From Chloroflexota bacterium (lineage in GTDB: Bacteria > Chloroflexota > Anaerolineae > B4-G1), in the NCBI GenBank assembly GCA_030596915.1, contig JAUVSX010000107.1, positions 1 through 8,483 on the forward strand: DNA of 8,483 nucleotides, in the 5' to 3' direction. Positions within the stretch are counted from its first letter, which is position 1. Every line of letters starts with the position of its first letter. Shown here one piece after another: positions 1 to 6,863 of the stretch. Both the position numbers and the translations under genes were made by a program. The notes below the pieces were generated by a model. It made no database searches. It was not told the DNA's origin and was given only the letters and a program-made list of their open reading frames with translations.

Positions 1-2
1 CC

Positions 3-755
3 CGGCCGCTGACAGTGACTCGAGAACCCGTTGCCGTCCGAGTTGTCGCTGCCGAGTCTGCCGGCCCGCTGGCCGAGGAGCTGGCCGCCGCGTACGAGAT
101 GGCACATCCTTGGGTGACGGTCGAGGTGGTTGTGGTCAACTCTTCCGAGGCAGAGGTCGTGCTCCGCGAGGGCGCGGCAGACCTTGCCTTCTTGTCGTGG
201 CGCCAGGCCGATCCCGGGGGTCCGGTTCTCTGGTCGACGCCGTTTCGGCGCGACGCAATCGCCGTCGTCCTCCACCCATCCACGCGGCTCCCAGGATCAA
301 GTCTGGGCCTTCTTCAGGAGGTGTTCCGCGGGCGGGTCCAGGAGTGGGAGGAGACCGTTCTGATCGTAGTCAGTCGGGAGGAGGGCTCCGGCACGCGGGC
401 AGCCTTCGAGTCTGGTGTGATGGGCTACCACCCCATCACGCTCAACGCCGTGGTGATGCCATCCAGCCGAGCTGTGGTGGACACCGTGAGCGGCACCCCC
501 GGCGCGATCGGGTACGTGTCGACGTTGCGGCTGTTGCCCGAGGACCTGGAGAAGGTGGTGGTTCTCCGGGTGGAGGGCGTTCTGCCAGCGCCCGAGAGCA
601 TTGCCGACGGAAGCTACTCCCTTGCTCGCCAACTGTACGTGGCGGGGCTGTCTGAGCCGGAGGGTGCCGTCCGTGACCTTGCTCAATGGCTTCTGGGACC
701 CGAGGGCCAGGCAGTCACGGCTCGGTTCGAGAGTGCGACCAGTGGCCGCAGGTGA
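3..755 (+). CDS. PstS-like phosphate ABC transporter substrate-binding protein, 5' partial
   Basis: This is the extracytoplasmic solute-binding component of a probable phosphate ABC importer (periplasmic binding protein fold, PstS family). Numbering from the GTG at 15, the PstS signature R-E-E-G-S-G-T-R-x-x-F lies at residues 121-131; in PstS this Ser/Thr/Arg loop contacts phosphate. Other family landmarks are FRGRVQEW (104-111, the usual 'G-x-x-x-x-W' turn), GAIGYVS (163-169) and DGSYSLARQLYV (198-209). The frame stays open to the left edge with no stop, and the visible part has no signal peptide or lipobox cysteine. The GTG at 15 is therefore probably internal, and the true start with its export signal probably lies outside the window. 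At 246 visible residues it is a little short for the family, which fits truncation. The next gene (pfk) is convergent, so this gene ends its transcription unit here. Phosphate as ligand is inferred; a related oxyanion is possible. Confidence 0.8.
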   Translation, partial: RPLTVTREPVAVRVVAAESAGPLAEELAAAYEMAHPWVTVEVVVVNSSEAEVVLREGAADLAFLSWRQADPGGPVLWSTPFRRDAIAVVLHPSTRLPGSSLGLLQEVFRGRVQEWEETVLIVVSREEGSGTRAAFESGVMGYHPITLNAVVMPSSRAVVDTVSGTPGAIGYVSTLRLLPEDLEKVVVLRVEGVLPAPESIADGSYSLARQLYVAGLSEPEGAVRDLAQWLLGPEGQAVTARFESATSGRR

Positions 756-880
756 TCTCAACGGGGACCGGCAACGCAAGCGCGGATTGCCATAAGGGTA
801 GTTGCATCAATGGCCCCCAACGGGACCGGCGTCCGGAACCTGGCGGGCGCCGTAGGAAGTGCAGCATCCCAGCCTCCCAG
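756..880. other. Convergent intergenic gap between pstS-like gene and pfkA
   Basis: This 125-base gap lies between two genes that converge on it, where a bidirectional terminator would be expected. I find only weak dyads: GGAC/GTCC around a CGGC loop (823-834) and CCCAG/CTGGG around the pfkA stop (876-888). No T-run follows either on either strand, so no intrinsic terminator is called. The gap does hold a near-perfect direct repeat, CAACGGGGACCGGC (759-772) and CAACGGGACCGGC (818-830), differing by one G. Confidence 0.5.
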
Positions 881-1852
881 CTACTGGGCCATTATCTGAT
901 TCAGCTTCACCAGCCGCGGGTCAAGTGTCTTCGTGAACGCGACGGCCTCCTCGAGCGGCGTCAGAGTGGCCTCGCTGCGGACCCAGCCCACCATATGGCC
1001 GCCGTTTCCGGCGACGAGCTCGCGCACGGCGGAGGCGCCGAGGCGGGTAGCCAGGATGCGGTCGAACGCGCTGGCAGAGCCTCCCCTTTGGACGTGGCCT
1101 AGCTGGGTGACGCGAACCGAGAAACCCACACTGTCGGGGTGCTCGTTCAGTTGTTGGGCAAGCTTCAGCGTGCCCGGCTTCCAGCCCTCGGCGACAATGA
1201 TAATGGCGTGCGACTTGCCCCTGACGTAGTCGTCCTCGATAGTTTGCGCAATCGTCTCCAGGGGCGTCTCGAATTCCGGGCAGAGAACCAGCTCCGCGCC
1301 ACCGGCGAGTCCGCTTGCCAGCGCGAGGTAACCTGAGTTGCGCCCCATGACCTCGATCAAGAATGCCCGGTTGTGGGAGGACGCTGTGTCCTTGATCTTG
1401 TCGATCGCGTCGACAATGGTATTGAGCGCCGTGTCCACTCCCAGAGCGATGTCGGTGCCGTTCACATCGTTGTCGATCGTGCTTGGCACGCCGATCACGG
1501 GGAATCCCAGCCGCCCGAGCTCCAGCGCGCCGGTCAACGAGCCGTTTCCGCCAATCACGACCAGCCCGTCGATCCCGAATCGGTTCAGGCTGCGGAGCGC
1601 CTGCTTCCTGCCCCGCTCCTCGTGGAACTCGGGGCAGCGGGCGGTGCCAAGCATGGTGCCGCCTCGCCCAATGATGCCGCTGACGGAGCGGGAGTCCATT
1701 TCGTCGATCTCGCCATCGATCAGGCCAGCGTACCCGCGGCGGATGCCCATCACCTCCAGGCCCATGCCGAGTCCCATCCGCACGACCGAGCGGATGCACG
1801 CGTTCAGGCCCGGATTGTCCCCGCCGCTCGTGAGCACACCGATGCACCTCAT
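881..1852 (-). CDS. pfkA: 6-phosphofructokinase, ATP-type (with unusual GGNG motif)
   Basis: This enzyme phosphorylates fructose 6-phosphate to fructose 1,6-bisphosphate, the committed step of glycolysis, in the cytoplasm. It has 323 residues, the normal length for a bacterial PfkA (about 320), and numbers almost one-to-one with the E. coli enzyme. SGGDNPGLNA (9-18) is the nucleotide loop, ARCPEF (71-76) holds Arg72, STIDND (124-129) holds catalytic Asp127, Arg162 and MGR (169-171) bind fructose 6-phosphate, and LGHVQRGG (251-258) is the later substrate motif. Gly104 marks the ATP-using type rather than the PPi type. Two residues are odd: the usual GGDGS reads GGNGS (Asn103 instead of the Mg-ATP-associated Asp), and position 124 is Ser instead of Gly. 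Effector-site residues are partly kept (Arg21, Arg25, Glu187, Lys213), while Arg54 and Arg154 are Ser and Lys, so allosteric control may differ. The ATG has a strong GGAGGG 4 bases upstream. It follows the PPi-type paralogue by 95 bases. The family is certain; the phosphoryl donor is inferred. Confidence 0.93.
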   Translation of the reverse strand: MRCIGVLTSGGDNPGLNACIRSVVRMGLGMGLEVMGIRRGYAGLIDGEIDEMDSRSVSGIIGRGGTMLGTARCPEFHEERGRKQALRSLNRFGIDGLVVIGGNGSLTGALELGRLGFPVIGVPSTIDNDVNGTDIALGVDTALNTIVDAIDKIKDTASSHNRAFLIEVMGRNSGYLALASGLAGGAELVLCPEFETPLETIAQTIEDDYVRGKSHAIIIVAEGWKPGTLKLAQQLNEHPDSVGFSVRVTQLGHVQRGGSASAFDRILATRLGASAVRELVAGNGGHMVGWVRSEATLTPLEEAVAFTKTLDPRLVKLNQIMAQ

Positions 1853-1857
1853 TGCAC

Positions 1858-1862
1858 CCTCC
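1858..1862 (-). promoter_or_regulatory. Ribosome binding site of pfkA
   Basis: On the minus strand GGAGG (within GGAGGG) sits 5 bases before the ATG at 1852. This is a near-ideal Shine-Dalgarno sequence and fixes the start, which is also where the conserved N-terminal beta strand (RCIGVLTSGGD) begins. Confidence 0.85.
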
Positions 1863-1872
1863 TATCGCGCCG

Positions 1873-1911
1873 CGCCCGTTGCCTGGCATCGAGACACCCG
1901 GACAACGGGCG
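1873..1911 (-). repeat. 9-bp inverted repeat between the two pfk genes
   Basis: CGCCCGTTG (1873-1881) and CAACGGGCG (1903-1911) are perfect reverse complements separated by 21 bases. The repeat lies in the 95-base gap just upstream of the pfkA ribosome site. It could be an mRNA hairpin that modulates pfkA expression or processing, or a dyad operator. No T-run follows, so a simple intrinsic terminator is unlikely. No promoter was recognised in this gap. Confidence 0.55.
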
Positions 1912-1947
1912 ATCCACTACCGGCAGCAGGGTACCGCGAAGCGATGG

Positions 1948-3099
1948 CTAATACAGGAACATCGGCTTTCCAAGAGCCTGCTTCACCCTGGGGCGATAGG
2001 CCTCGACGTCGTAGAAGGCATCGACGTCGACCGTCCGGGCCTCTTGGGCTGGGGAGTCGGCCGGCACGTAGGTGTAACGACCCTGTTGTAGCGACACCAT
2101 ATGGCCGAACTTGCCTTCCTCGATCAGGTCCATCGCCAGGTTCCCGTAGTTGAATGCTGCCATCAGATCCATCGTGTCGGGCGGGCCGGAGCGCATAAGA
2201 TAGCTGATCTGCTGATTCATTGTGTTTACGCCCGTCATCGCGCGTAGCTGCCGGGAGATCTGCTGCCCGACCCCGCCCAGTTTCCTATGTCCGAATGCAT
2301 CGGCCGTCCCCGTTTCGACGATCTCGCCTTCGGCCTCCTGAGCGCCCTCGGATACCGTGAGCACGGCGTAGTTGCTAGGGTTCGCGGCCCGGTCGTCCAG
2401 CAGGAAGCTGGCTACCGCCTTTATGTCATACGGCACCTCGGGGATGAGGCACCGATCAGCTCCGGACAGGTAGGCGGCGAACAGCGAGGTGGCCCCGCTG
2501 CGGCGTCCAAACAGCTCGATGACGGCGATCCGTTCGTGGGAGCCAACCGCCGAGCGCATCTGGTGGATGGCCCGCACGCTCAACGTGACAGCGGTGGAGA
2601 AGCCAAGGCAGTAGTCAGTGCCTGGCACATCGTTGTCCATCGTCTTCGGTATGCTTACGACCGGAAAGCCCTCGCGGTGGATGCGGGCGCCATACCCAAG
2701 TGTGTCCTCGCCGCCGATGGGTACCAGCACGTCCACCTTCAGATGGTCAAGAACCCGCAACACGTGGTCGGTGAAGTCGTACAACCCGCCTTCTCCCAGC
2801 TCGCCGGGCTCCAGAAAGTTGGGCGCCGCCGAGGGACTCACCCGGCTCGGATTCGTGCGCGATGTGTGCAGCACCGTACCCCCCGTGCGGTCGATTGTAC
2901 GCACCACGTGCCTGTCAAGCGGCATCGTACATTCATCGTGGCTGGCGGGATCGTCTGGATCGTAATACAGAAGGCCGTACCAGCCTCGACGGATGCCGAT
3001 GACTTCGTGTCCGGCATCGACCGCGCGGTTAACGACCGCCTTGATTGCCGGGTTCAGGCCTGGGACGTCGCCGCCGCCTGTCAACATTGCGATTCTCAT
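1948..3099 (-). CDS. pfp: Phosphofructokinase with pyrophosphate-dependent signature
   Basis: This is a 383-residue PFK-family enzyme, predicted to use pyrophosphate and catalyse reversible interconversion of fructose 6-phosphate and fructose 1,6-bisphosphate. The N-terminal donor loop is GGGDVPGLN (8-16). The donor-specificity motifs are GGEDT (129-133) and PKTMDND (151-157). Relative to E. coli PfkA these put Asp at position 104 and Lys at position 124, the combination known to exclude ATP and mark PPi-PFKs. Catalytic Asp is kept (Asp155 in TMDND). The substrate motif reads ELFGRRSG (195-202) instead of EVMGR, and the usual QRGG region reads MRSGPPD (302-308), as I recall for long group III PFKs. 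About 60 residues more than its neighbour come from an insertion around 45-110 and a C-terminal tail. The ATG has GGAGG 8 bases upstream. It lies 128 bases behind dnaE and 95 ahead of the ATP-type gene. The donor is an inference from signature residues; some group III enzymes with these motifs may use other donors. Confidence 0.87.
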   Translation of the reverse strand: MRIAMLTGGGDVPGLNPAIKAVVNRAVDAGHEVIGIRRGWYGLLYYDPDDPASHDECTMPLDRHVVRTIDRTGGTVLHTSRTNPSRVSPSAAPNFLEPGELGEGGLYDFTDHVLRVLDHLKVDVLVPIGGEDTLGYGARIHREGFPVVSIPKTMDNDVPGTDYCLGFSTAVTLSVRAIHQMRSAVGSHERIAVIELFGRRSGATSLFAAYLSGADRCLIPEVPYDIKAVASFLLDDRAANPSNYAVLTVSEGAQEAEGEIVETGTADAFGHRKLGGVGQQISRQLRAMTGVNTMNQQISYLMRSGPPDTMDLMAAFNYGNLAMDLIEEGKFGHMVSLQQGRYTYVPADSPAQEARTVDVDAFYDVEAYRPRVKQALGKPMFLY

Positions 3100-3107
3100 T
3101 CCGGTTC

Positions 3108-3112
3108 CCTCC
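3108..3112 (-). promoter_or_regulatory. Ribosome binding site of the PPi-type pfk
   Basis: Minus-strand GGAGG lies 8 bases before the ATG at 3099, a good Shine-Dalgarno distance. It supports the chosen start, which sits immediately before the conserved RIAMLTGGGD strand-loop. Confidence 0.8.
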
Positions 3113-3131
3113 GTGGTAAATGGGTTGGGTG

Positions 3132-3147
3132 GAGCCTGAGAAGGCTC
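3132..3147 (-). repeat. Short hairpin upstream of the PPi-type pfk
   Basis: GAGCCT (3132-3137) and AGGCTC (3142-3147) form a perfect 6-bp stem with a 4-base loop. In the transcript it would lie about 20 bases upstream of the ribosome site, and just after the two alternative stems at 3149-3210. No T-run follows it, so it is not called a terminator. Confidence 0.5.
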
Positions 3148-3148
3148 G

Positions 3149-3210
3149 GGCTAGCACTGCCGCTAGCCGCGGAATCTGGGCTGTGGCACCTCTTGCGCGC
3201 TAGCGGCAGT
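3149..3210 (-). promoter_or_regulatory. Overlapping alternative hairpins in the dnaE-pfk leader
   Basis: ACTGCCGCTAGC (3156-3167) and GCTAGCGGCAGT (3199-3210) form a perfect 12-bp inverted repeat with a 31-base spacer. GGCTAGC (3149-3155) and GCTAGCC (3162-3168) form a perfect 7-bp stem with a 6-base loop. The two stems share 3162-3167, so they cannot form together. In the minus-strand transcript the long-range stem's first arm comes first, the shared arm second and the short stem's second arm third, all between the dnaE stop and the pfk ribosome site. The arrangement resembles an attenuator or mRNA switch. It could equally be an operator dyad or a chance GCTAGC-rich element. Its role is inferred only from base pairing. 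Confidence 0.45.
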
Positions 3211-3227
3211 CTGGCTCAGCGGACTCC

Positions 3228-6200
3228 TCACGATCGCGCGGTGAGTAGTTGCACGCAGTCGGCTCCGACGATCGCCGAGAGTTGACCTTCCAACTCGGCT
3301 GAGTAGCAGGTGCCCTCGTTTGGGAAAGCCAGTTCCACTGCTCTTGCTTCGCCCCCGACCAGGTGGATCACGACGCTATCCTCGCCGCGTTCCTTGACCA
3401 ACAGGTCGTGGACGCTGCGCAGCGTCCGAATGTCCCGTGCCTGCTCGCCGCTTCGGTTGAGCGTCACGCACAGTGTGCGCTTCGGAGCCGCGTGCCGGAC
3501 GGCCGAATCCGCCGCATTGTCGAAGGCGTCCAAAACCGGCGGGGGCACGGGGGCTGGCGAGGGCGCCTGAGAAGCGGTATGGTTCGACTGTGCAGGACGT
3601 GTCACTTCTCCCGGGAGCTTTGCCCAGTCACACAGCAGACTGTACTCATCTGGCCGGCGGCTGTCGACCTTGCCGCAGACTACGAGGACGCTATTGGGTT
3701 GCCACAGAGCCTTGGTTTGTGCCCATACCCTGGGAAACACCACGACATCGCACGTACCGTCCATGTCTTCCAGAGTGACGAAGGCCATTTCCTGCCCACG
3801 CTTCGTTGTGTGAGGCCGCACGCGCTGGGTCATTCCCGCCATGACCACCTGCTGACCATTCGTCTCCTCACCCAGAGTGGCGGTGGAGGCCGTCACCACG
3901 TCCTTCAGCGCAATTAGCGCCTTCTGCATCGGGTGCTCGGAAATGTACACGCCGGTCAGGTCCTTCTCCCAGCTCAGTACCTCACGCTCGGGCGCCGCAG
4001 GGGTGTCTGAAGGATCTGGCAGGAGCGACTCCGTGGCCGCCAGATGCACGCCCGTTGCCTCGCCGAACAGGCTCATCTGGCCCATCTCCTTGGCGCGGTG
4101 CTGGGTGGCACTGAAGCCAATGATGCGGTCGGCGGCGGCGAGAAGGTGCGACCGCTTCCCAAACGCCCGCAGCGCGCCCACCTTGATCAGGCTCTCCAGC
4201 GCTCGCCGGTTCACCTGCCTCAGGTCCACGCGCTGACAGAAATCGTCGAGGTCCTGGAACGGGTCTCCGGCGTTTCGGCTCGCAAGGATCGTCTCAACGG
4301 GTCCCTCGCCAACGTTCTTGACAGCCCCCAGTCCGAACCGAATGGCGGGTGGCTGTTCTTCAGAGTCCTCGATCGTGAAATCAAGGCCCGAGTGGTTGAC
4401 ATCTGGTGGGAGCACGTCGATGCCTCGGTGCCGGCATTCCGCGATGAGCCGGCCGACCTTGTCGGTGTTGTGTCGCTCCACGGTCAGCAGTGCGGTCATA
4501 TACTCGACAGGGTACTTGGCCTTCAAATAGGCCGTCTGGCAGGTCAAGACCGCGTAGTCAGCCGCGTGGCTCTTGTTGAAGCCGTAGCGCGCGAAGGCCT
4601 CGATATCCTCGAAGATCTCGCGTCCTACGCTTGGGGGGAGGCCGCTGTGCGCGGTTGCGCCCTCGACGAATGCCCCTCTTTGCTGCAGGAGCTCATCCTT
4701 CTTCTTCTTCCCGACAGCCCGCCGGACGAGATCGGCGTCGCCAGCCGTGTAGCCGGCGATGTCCGTGAGGATGCGGATGATCTGCTCCTGGTAGACGATG
4801 ATGCCGTAGGTCTCGCGCAGCACCGGCTCCAGACTCGGGTAGCGGAACTCGACCCGCTTCCGCCCGTGCATGCGATCGATGTAGTCGTCGATGTACTCCA
4901 TCGGGCCCGGCCGGAAGAGGCTGATCGTCGCCATCACGTGCTCGAACGCGGTCGGCTGCATACTCATAAGCACGCGCCGCATCCCCTGGCCCTCGACCTG
5001 AAAGAGGCCCATGACGTCGCCTCGCGCGAGAAGCTCGAACGCCACAGGATCTTCGATCGGGATTGTGTCGAGGTTCAGCTCAACACCGTGTCTCTCGGTG
5101 ATCAGCTTACATGCCCGGCGCATCACGGTCAGCGTCGACAGGCCCAGGTAGTCGATCTTGAGCAGACCGAGGTGCTCGAGCTCGTCCCCGGTGTATTGGG
5201 TCACGACGCTAATCTCGCTGTCCTCGCCGCCGCGCGTGGGCCGGTTCAGCGGAACGTACTGGACGAGGGGCACGTCCGAGACGATGACGCCGGCGGCGTG
5301 CGTGCTGGCGTGCCGTACGTTGCCTTCCACGCCGCGAGCTGTGTCGATCAGACGCCGAACGTGCTCTTGCTCGTCGTACAGTTGCTTCAGCTCGGGCACC
5401 GTCTCCAGTGACCGGTCTAGCTTGACCTTTGGTCCTCCGGGCACCAGGCGCGCCAAGCGGTCAACTTCGGGCAGCGGGTAGTCGAGCGCCCTGCCCACGT
5501 CGCGGATGGCCGCCTTCGCGCCCATCGTGCCGAAGGTGATGATCTGCGCCACCTGGTCTCTGCCGTACTTCTTTGCCGTGTACCGGATGAGATCCACCCG
5601 CTGGTCGTCGGGGAAGTCGAGATCGATGTCAGGCATCGTGACCCGACCCAGGTTTAAGAGACGCTCGAAGATCAGGCCGTGCCGCAGCGGCTCCAGGAAG
5701 GTTACGCCCAGCGAGTAGGCGACGATGGAGCTGTTCCCGGAGCCCCGGACGTTGTACCAGATGCCTTGCTGGCGAGCGAAGCGACAAAGGTCCCACACGA
5801 TCAGGAAGTAGGTGTCGAAGCCCATGCGGTGGATGATGTCCAGCTCGTAGTCGAGACGCTGACGTTCCGTGTCCCCCGCGTTGGGATAGCGCTCCTCGAA
5901 GCCCCGCTCGCACAACTGGCGCAGATACGATTGGGCATCGTGCCCCTCCGGAACGTCGAAGGGCGGGAGGTGGTAGGTGCCGAACTCAAGCTCGACGTCG
6001 CACATCTCGGCTATGCGCAGGGTGTTGCTTATGGCCTCGGGCACGTCGGGGAATAGGTCGGCCATCTCCTGGGCGGTTCGCATGTAGTAGGTATCCCCGT
6101 CCATGCGCATACGGTTGGGTTCGTTCACCGTCTTGCCCGTCTGGACGCACCGCAGCACATCGTGGATCGCCGCCTGTTCAGGGCGCGCGTAGTGCACGTC

Positions 6201-6812
6201 GTTCGTCGCGACGAGGGCCACGTCGAGCTCCTGCGCGAGTCCGATTGACTGAGCGTTGACGCGCGCCAGTTCCTGAATGTCGTGGTCCTGGAGCTCCAGA
6301 AAGTAGCGGCCCGGGAAGACGTCACGGTACCACGCGGCAGCCTGACGTGCCTCCTCCCTGCGCCCGGCAAGGATGAGACGGGAGATCTCGGAGGATCCGC
6401 AGCCGGAAAGGGCGATGAGTCCATCAGAGTGCTGGGCCAGGGTTTCCCTGTCAATTCGGGGCCTGTAGTAGAATCCCTCGAGCTGCGCGATGGACGCCAG
6501 GCGTATCAGATTCTGGTAGCCAGCGCGGTTCATCGCCAGCAGTTCCAGATGGTAGGACCGGCGATCCCGCTGTGGGTGGCGCTCCCGGCGGTCGCCAAGC
6601 GCCACGTAGGCTTCCATCCCGATGATGGGCTTGATGCCGGCTTCTCTGCACGCTGTGTAGAACTGAACGGCGCCGTACATCGCGCCATGGTCGGTCAGCG
6701 CGATCGCCGGCATGCTCAGTTCGGCGGCACGCTCCGCCAGCTCCTTGCAGCTGCTCAGGCCGTCGAGGAGTGAGAACTCGCTGTGTACGTGGAGGTGGAC
6801 GAACTCGGCCAT
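3228..6812 (-). CDS. dnaE: DNA polymerase III alpha subunit (DnaE)
   Basis: This is the replicative polymerase catalytic subunit of the Pol III holoenzyme, 1194 residues against about 1160 in E. coli. The PHP domain spans about 5-210 and keeps a full metal-ligand set: H8, H10, D17, H42, E67, H88, C138, D205, H207. The polymerase core carries PDIDLDF (394-400) with D397 and D399, and KIDYLGL (552-558) with D554; together these are the catalytic triad. Further conserved blocks are FRPGPM (633-638), YQEQ (674-677) and YGFNKSHAADYA (743-754). Helix-hairpin-helix sequence follows near 826-900, then a beta-clamp motif QMSLF (912-916), an OB fold (about 985-1065), an Ala/Pro/Ser-rich linker (about 1070-1108) and a C-terminal domain expected to contact the clamp loader. 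No intein is present. The ATG is fixed by an in-frame TAA 12 bases upstream. No Shine-Dalgarno is present, and a TATAAT box lies only 8 bases before the start, so the mRNA is probably leaderless. Confidence 0.98.
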   Translation of the reverse strand: MAEFVHLHVHSEFSLLDGLSSCKELAERAAELSMPAIALTDHGAMYGAVQFYTACREAGIKPIIGMEAYVALGDRRERHPQRDRRSYHLELLAMNRAGYQNLIRLASIAQLEGFYYRPRIDRETLAQHSDGLIALSGCGSSEISRLILAGRREEARQAAAWYRDVFPGRYFLELQDHDIQELARVNAQSIGLAQELDVALVATNDVHYARPEQAAIHDVLRCVQTGKTVNEPNRMRMDGDTYYMRTAQEMADLFPDVPEAISNTLRIAEMCDVELEFGTYHLPPFDVPEGHDAQSYLRQLCERGFEERYPNAGDTERQRLDYELDIIHRMGFDTYFLIVWDLCRFARQQGIWYNVRGSGNSSIVAYSLGVTFLEPLRHGLIFERLLNLGRVTMPDIDLDFPDDQRVDLIRYTAKKYGRDQVAQIITFGTMGAKAAIRDVGRALDYPLPEVDRLARLVPGGPKVKLDRSLETVPELKQLYDEQEHVRRLIDTARGVEGNVRHASTHAAGVIVSDVPLVQYVPLNRPTRGGEDSEISVVTQYTGDELEHLGLLKIDYLGLSTLTVMRRACKLITERHGVELNLDTIPIEDPVAFELLARGDVMGLFQVEGQGMRRVLMSMQPTAFEHVMATISLFRPGPMEYIDDYIDRMHGRKRVEFRYPSLEPVLRETYGIIVYQEQIIRILTDIAGYTAGDADLVRRAVGKKKKDELLQQRGAFVEGATAHSGLPPSVGREIFEDIEAFARYGFNKSHAADYAVLTCQTAYLKAKYPVEYMTALLTVERHNTDKVGRLIAECRHRGIDVLPPDVNHSGLDFTIEDSEEQPPAIRFGLGAVKNVGEGPVETILASRNAGDPFQDLDDFCQRVDLRQVNRRALESLIKVGALRAFGKRSHLLAAADRIIGFSATQHRAKEMGQMSLFGEATGVHLAATESLLPDPSDTPAAPEREVLSWEKDLTGVYISEHPMQKALIALKDVVTASTATLGEETNGQQVVMAGMTQRVRPHTTKRGQEMAFVTLEDMDGTCDVVVFPRVWAQTKALWQPNSVLVVCGKVDSRRPDEYSLLCDWAKLPGEVTRPAQSNHTASQAPSPAPVPPPVLDAFDNAADSAVRHAAPKRTLCVTLNRSGEQARDIRTLRSVHDLLVKERGEDSVVIHLVGGEARAVELAFPNEGTCYSAELEGQLSAIVGADCVQLLTARS

Positions 6813-6820
6813 CGGCGCGC

Positions 6821-6848
6821 ATTATACTTGACTGCGCCATTTGGACAA
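6821..6848 (-). promoter_or_regulatory. dnaE promoter giving a near-leaderless mRNA
   Basis: On the minus strand the consensus -10 TATAAT occupies 6826-6821. A -35-like TTGTCC (4 of 6 matches to TTGACA) occupies 6848-6843, with a 16-bp spacer. Transcription would begin about 7 bases past the -10, at roughly 6814, leaving 0-3 bases before the ATG at 6812. The lack of a Shine-Dalgarno sequence agrees with leaderless translation. The -10 is strong, the -35 moderate. Confidence 0.7.
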
Positions 6849-6863
6849 AATCGTCGTTCGTGC

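Noticed and set aside
1338..2153. Plus-strand open frames opposite pfkA.
   Set aside because: They have Pro/Ser/Arg-rich composition, run through the pfkA-pfp gap, and carry no motif; they are shadows of pfkA.
3132..3210. Intrinsic terminator after dnaE.
   Set aside because: The stems are good, but none is followed by a T-run on the minus strand, so termination cannot be claimed.
2287..3285. A 332-codon plus-strand open frame opposite the PPi-type pfk and the dnaE tail.
   Set aside because: The opposite strand encodes an intact, motif-complete PFK; this frame has no ribosome site and no family resemblance.
4044..5411. A 455-codon open frame on the plus strand opposite dnaE.
   Set aside because: It is antisense to the conserved polymerase core. 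It shows no recognisable domain and has the Arg/Val/Leu/Asp-rich composition typical of a GC-rich shadow frame.
3228..6812. Intein or frameshift in dnaE.
   Set aside because: The frame is continuous, all polymerase motifs are in order at normal spacing, and the total length is ordinary for the family.
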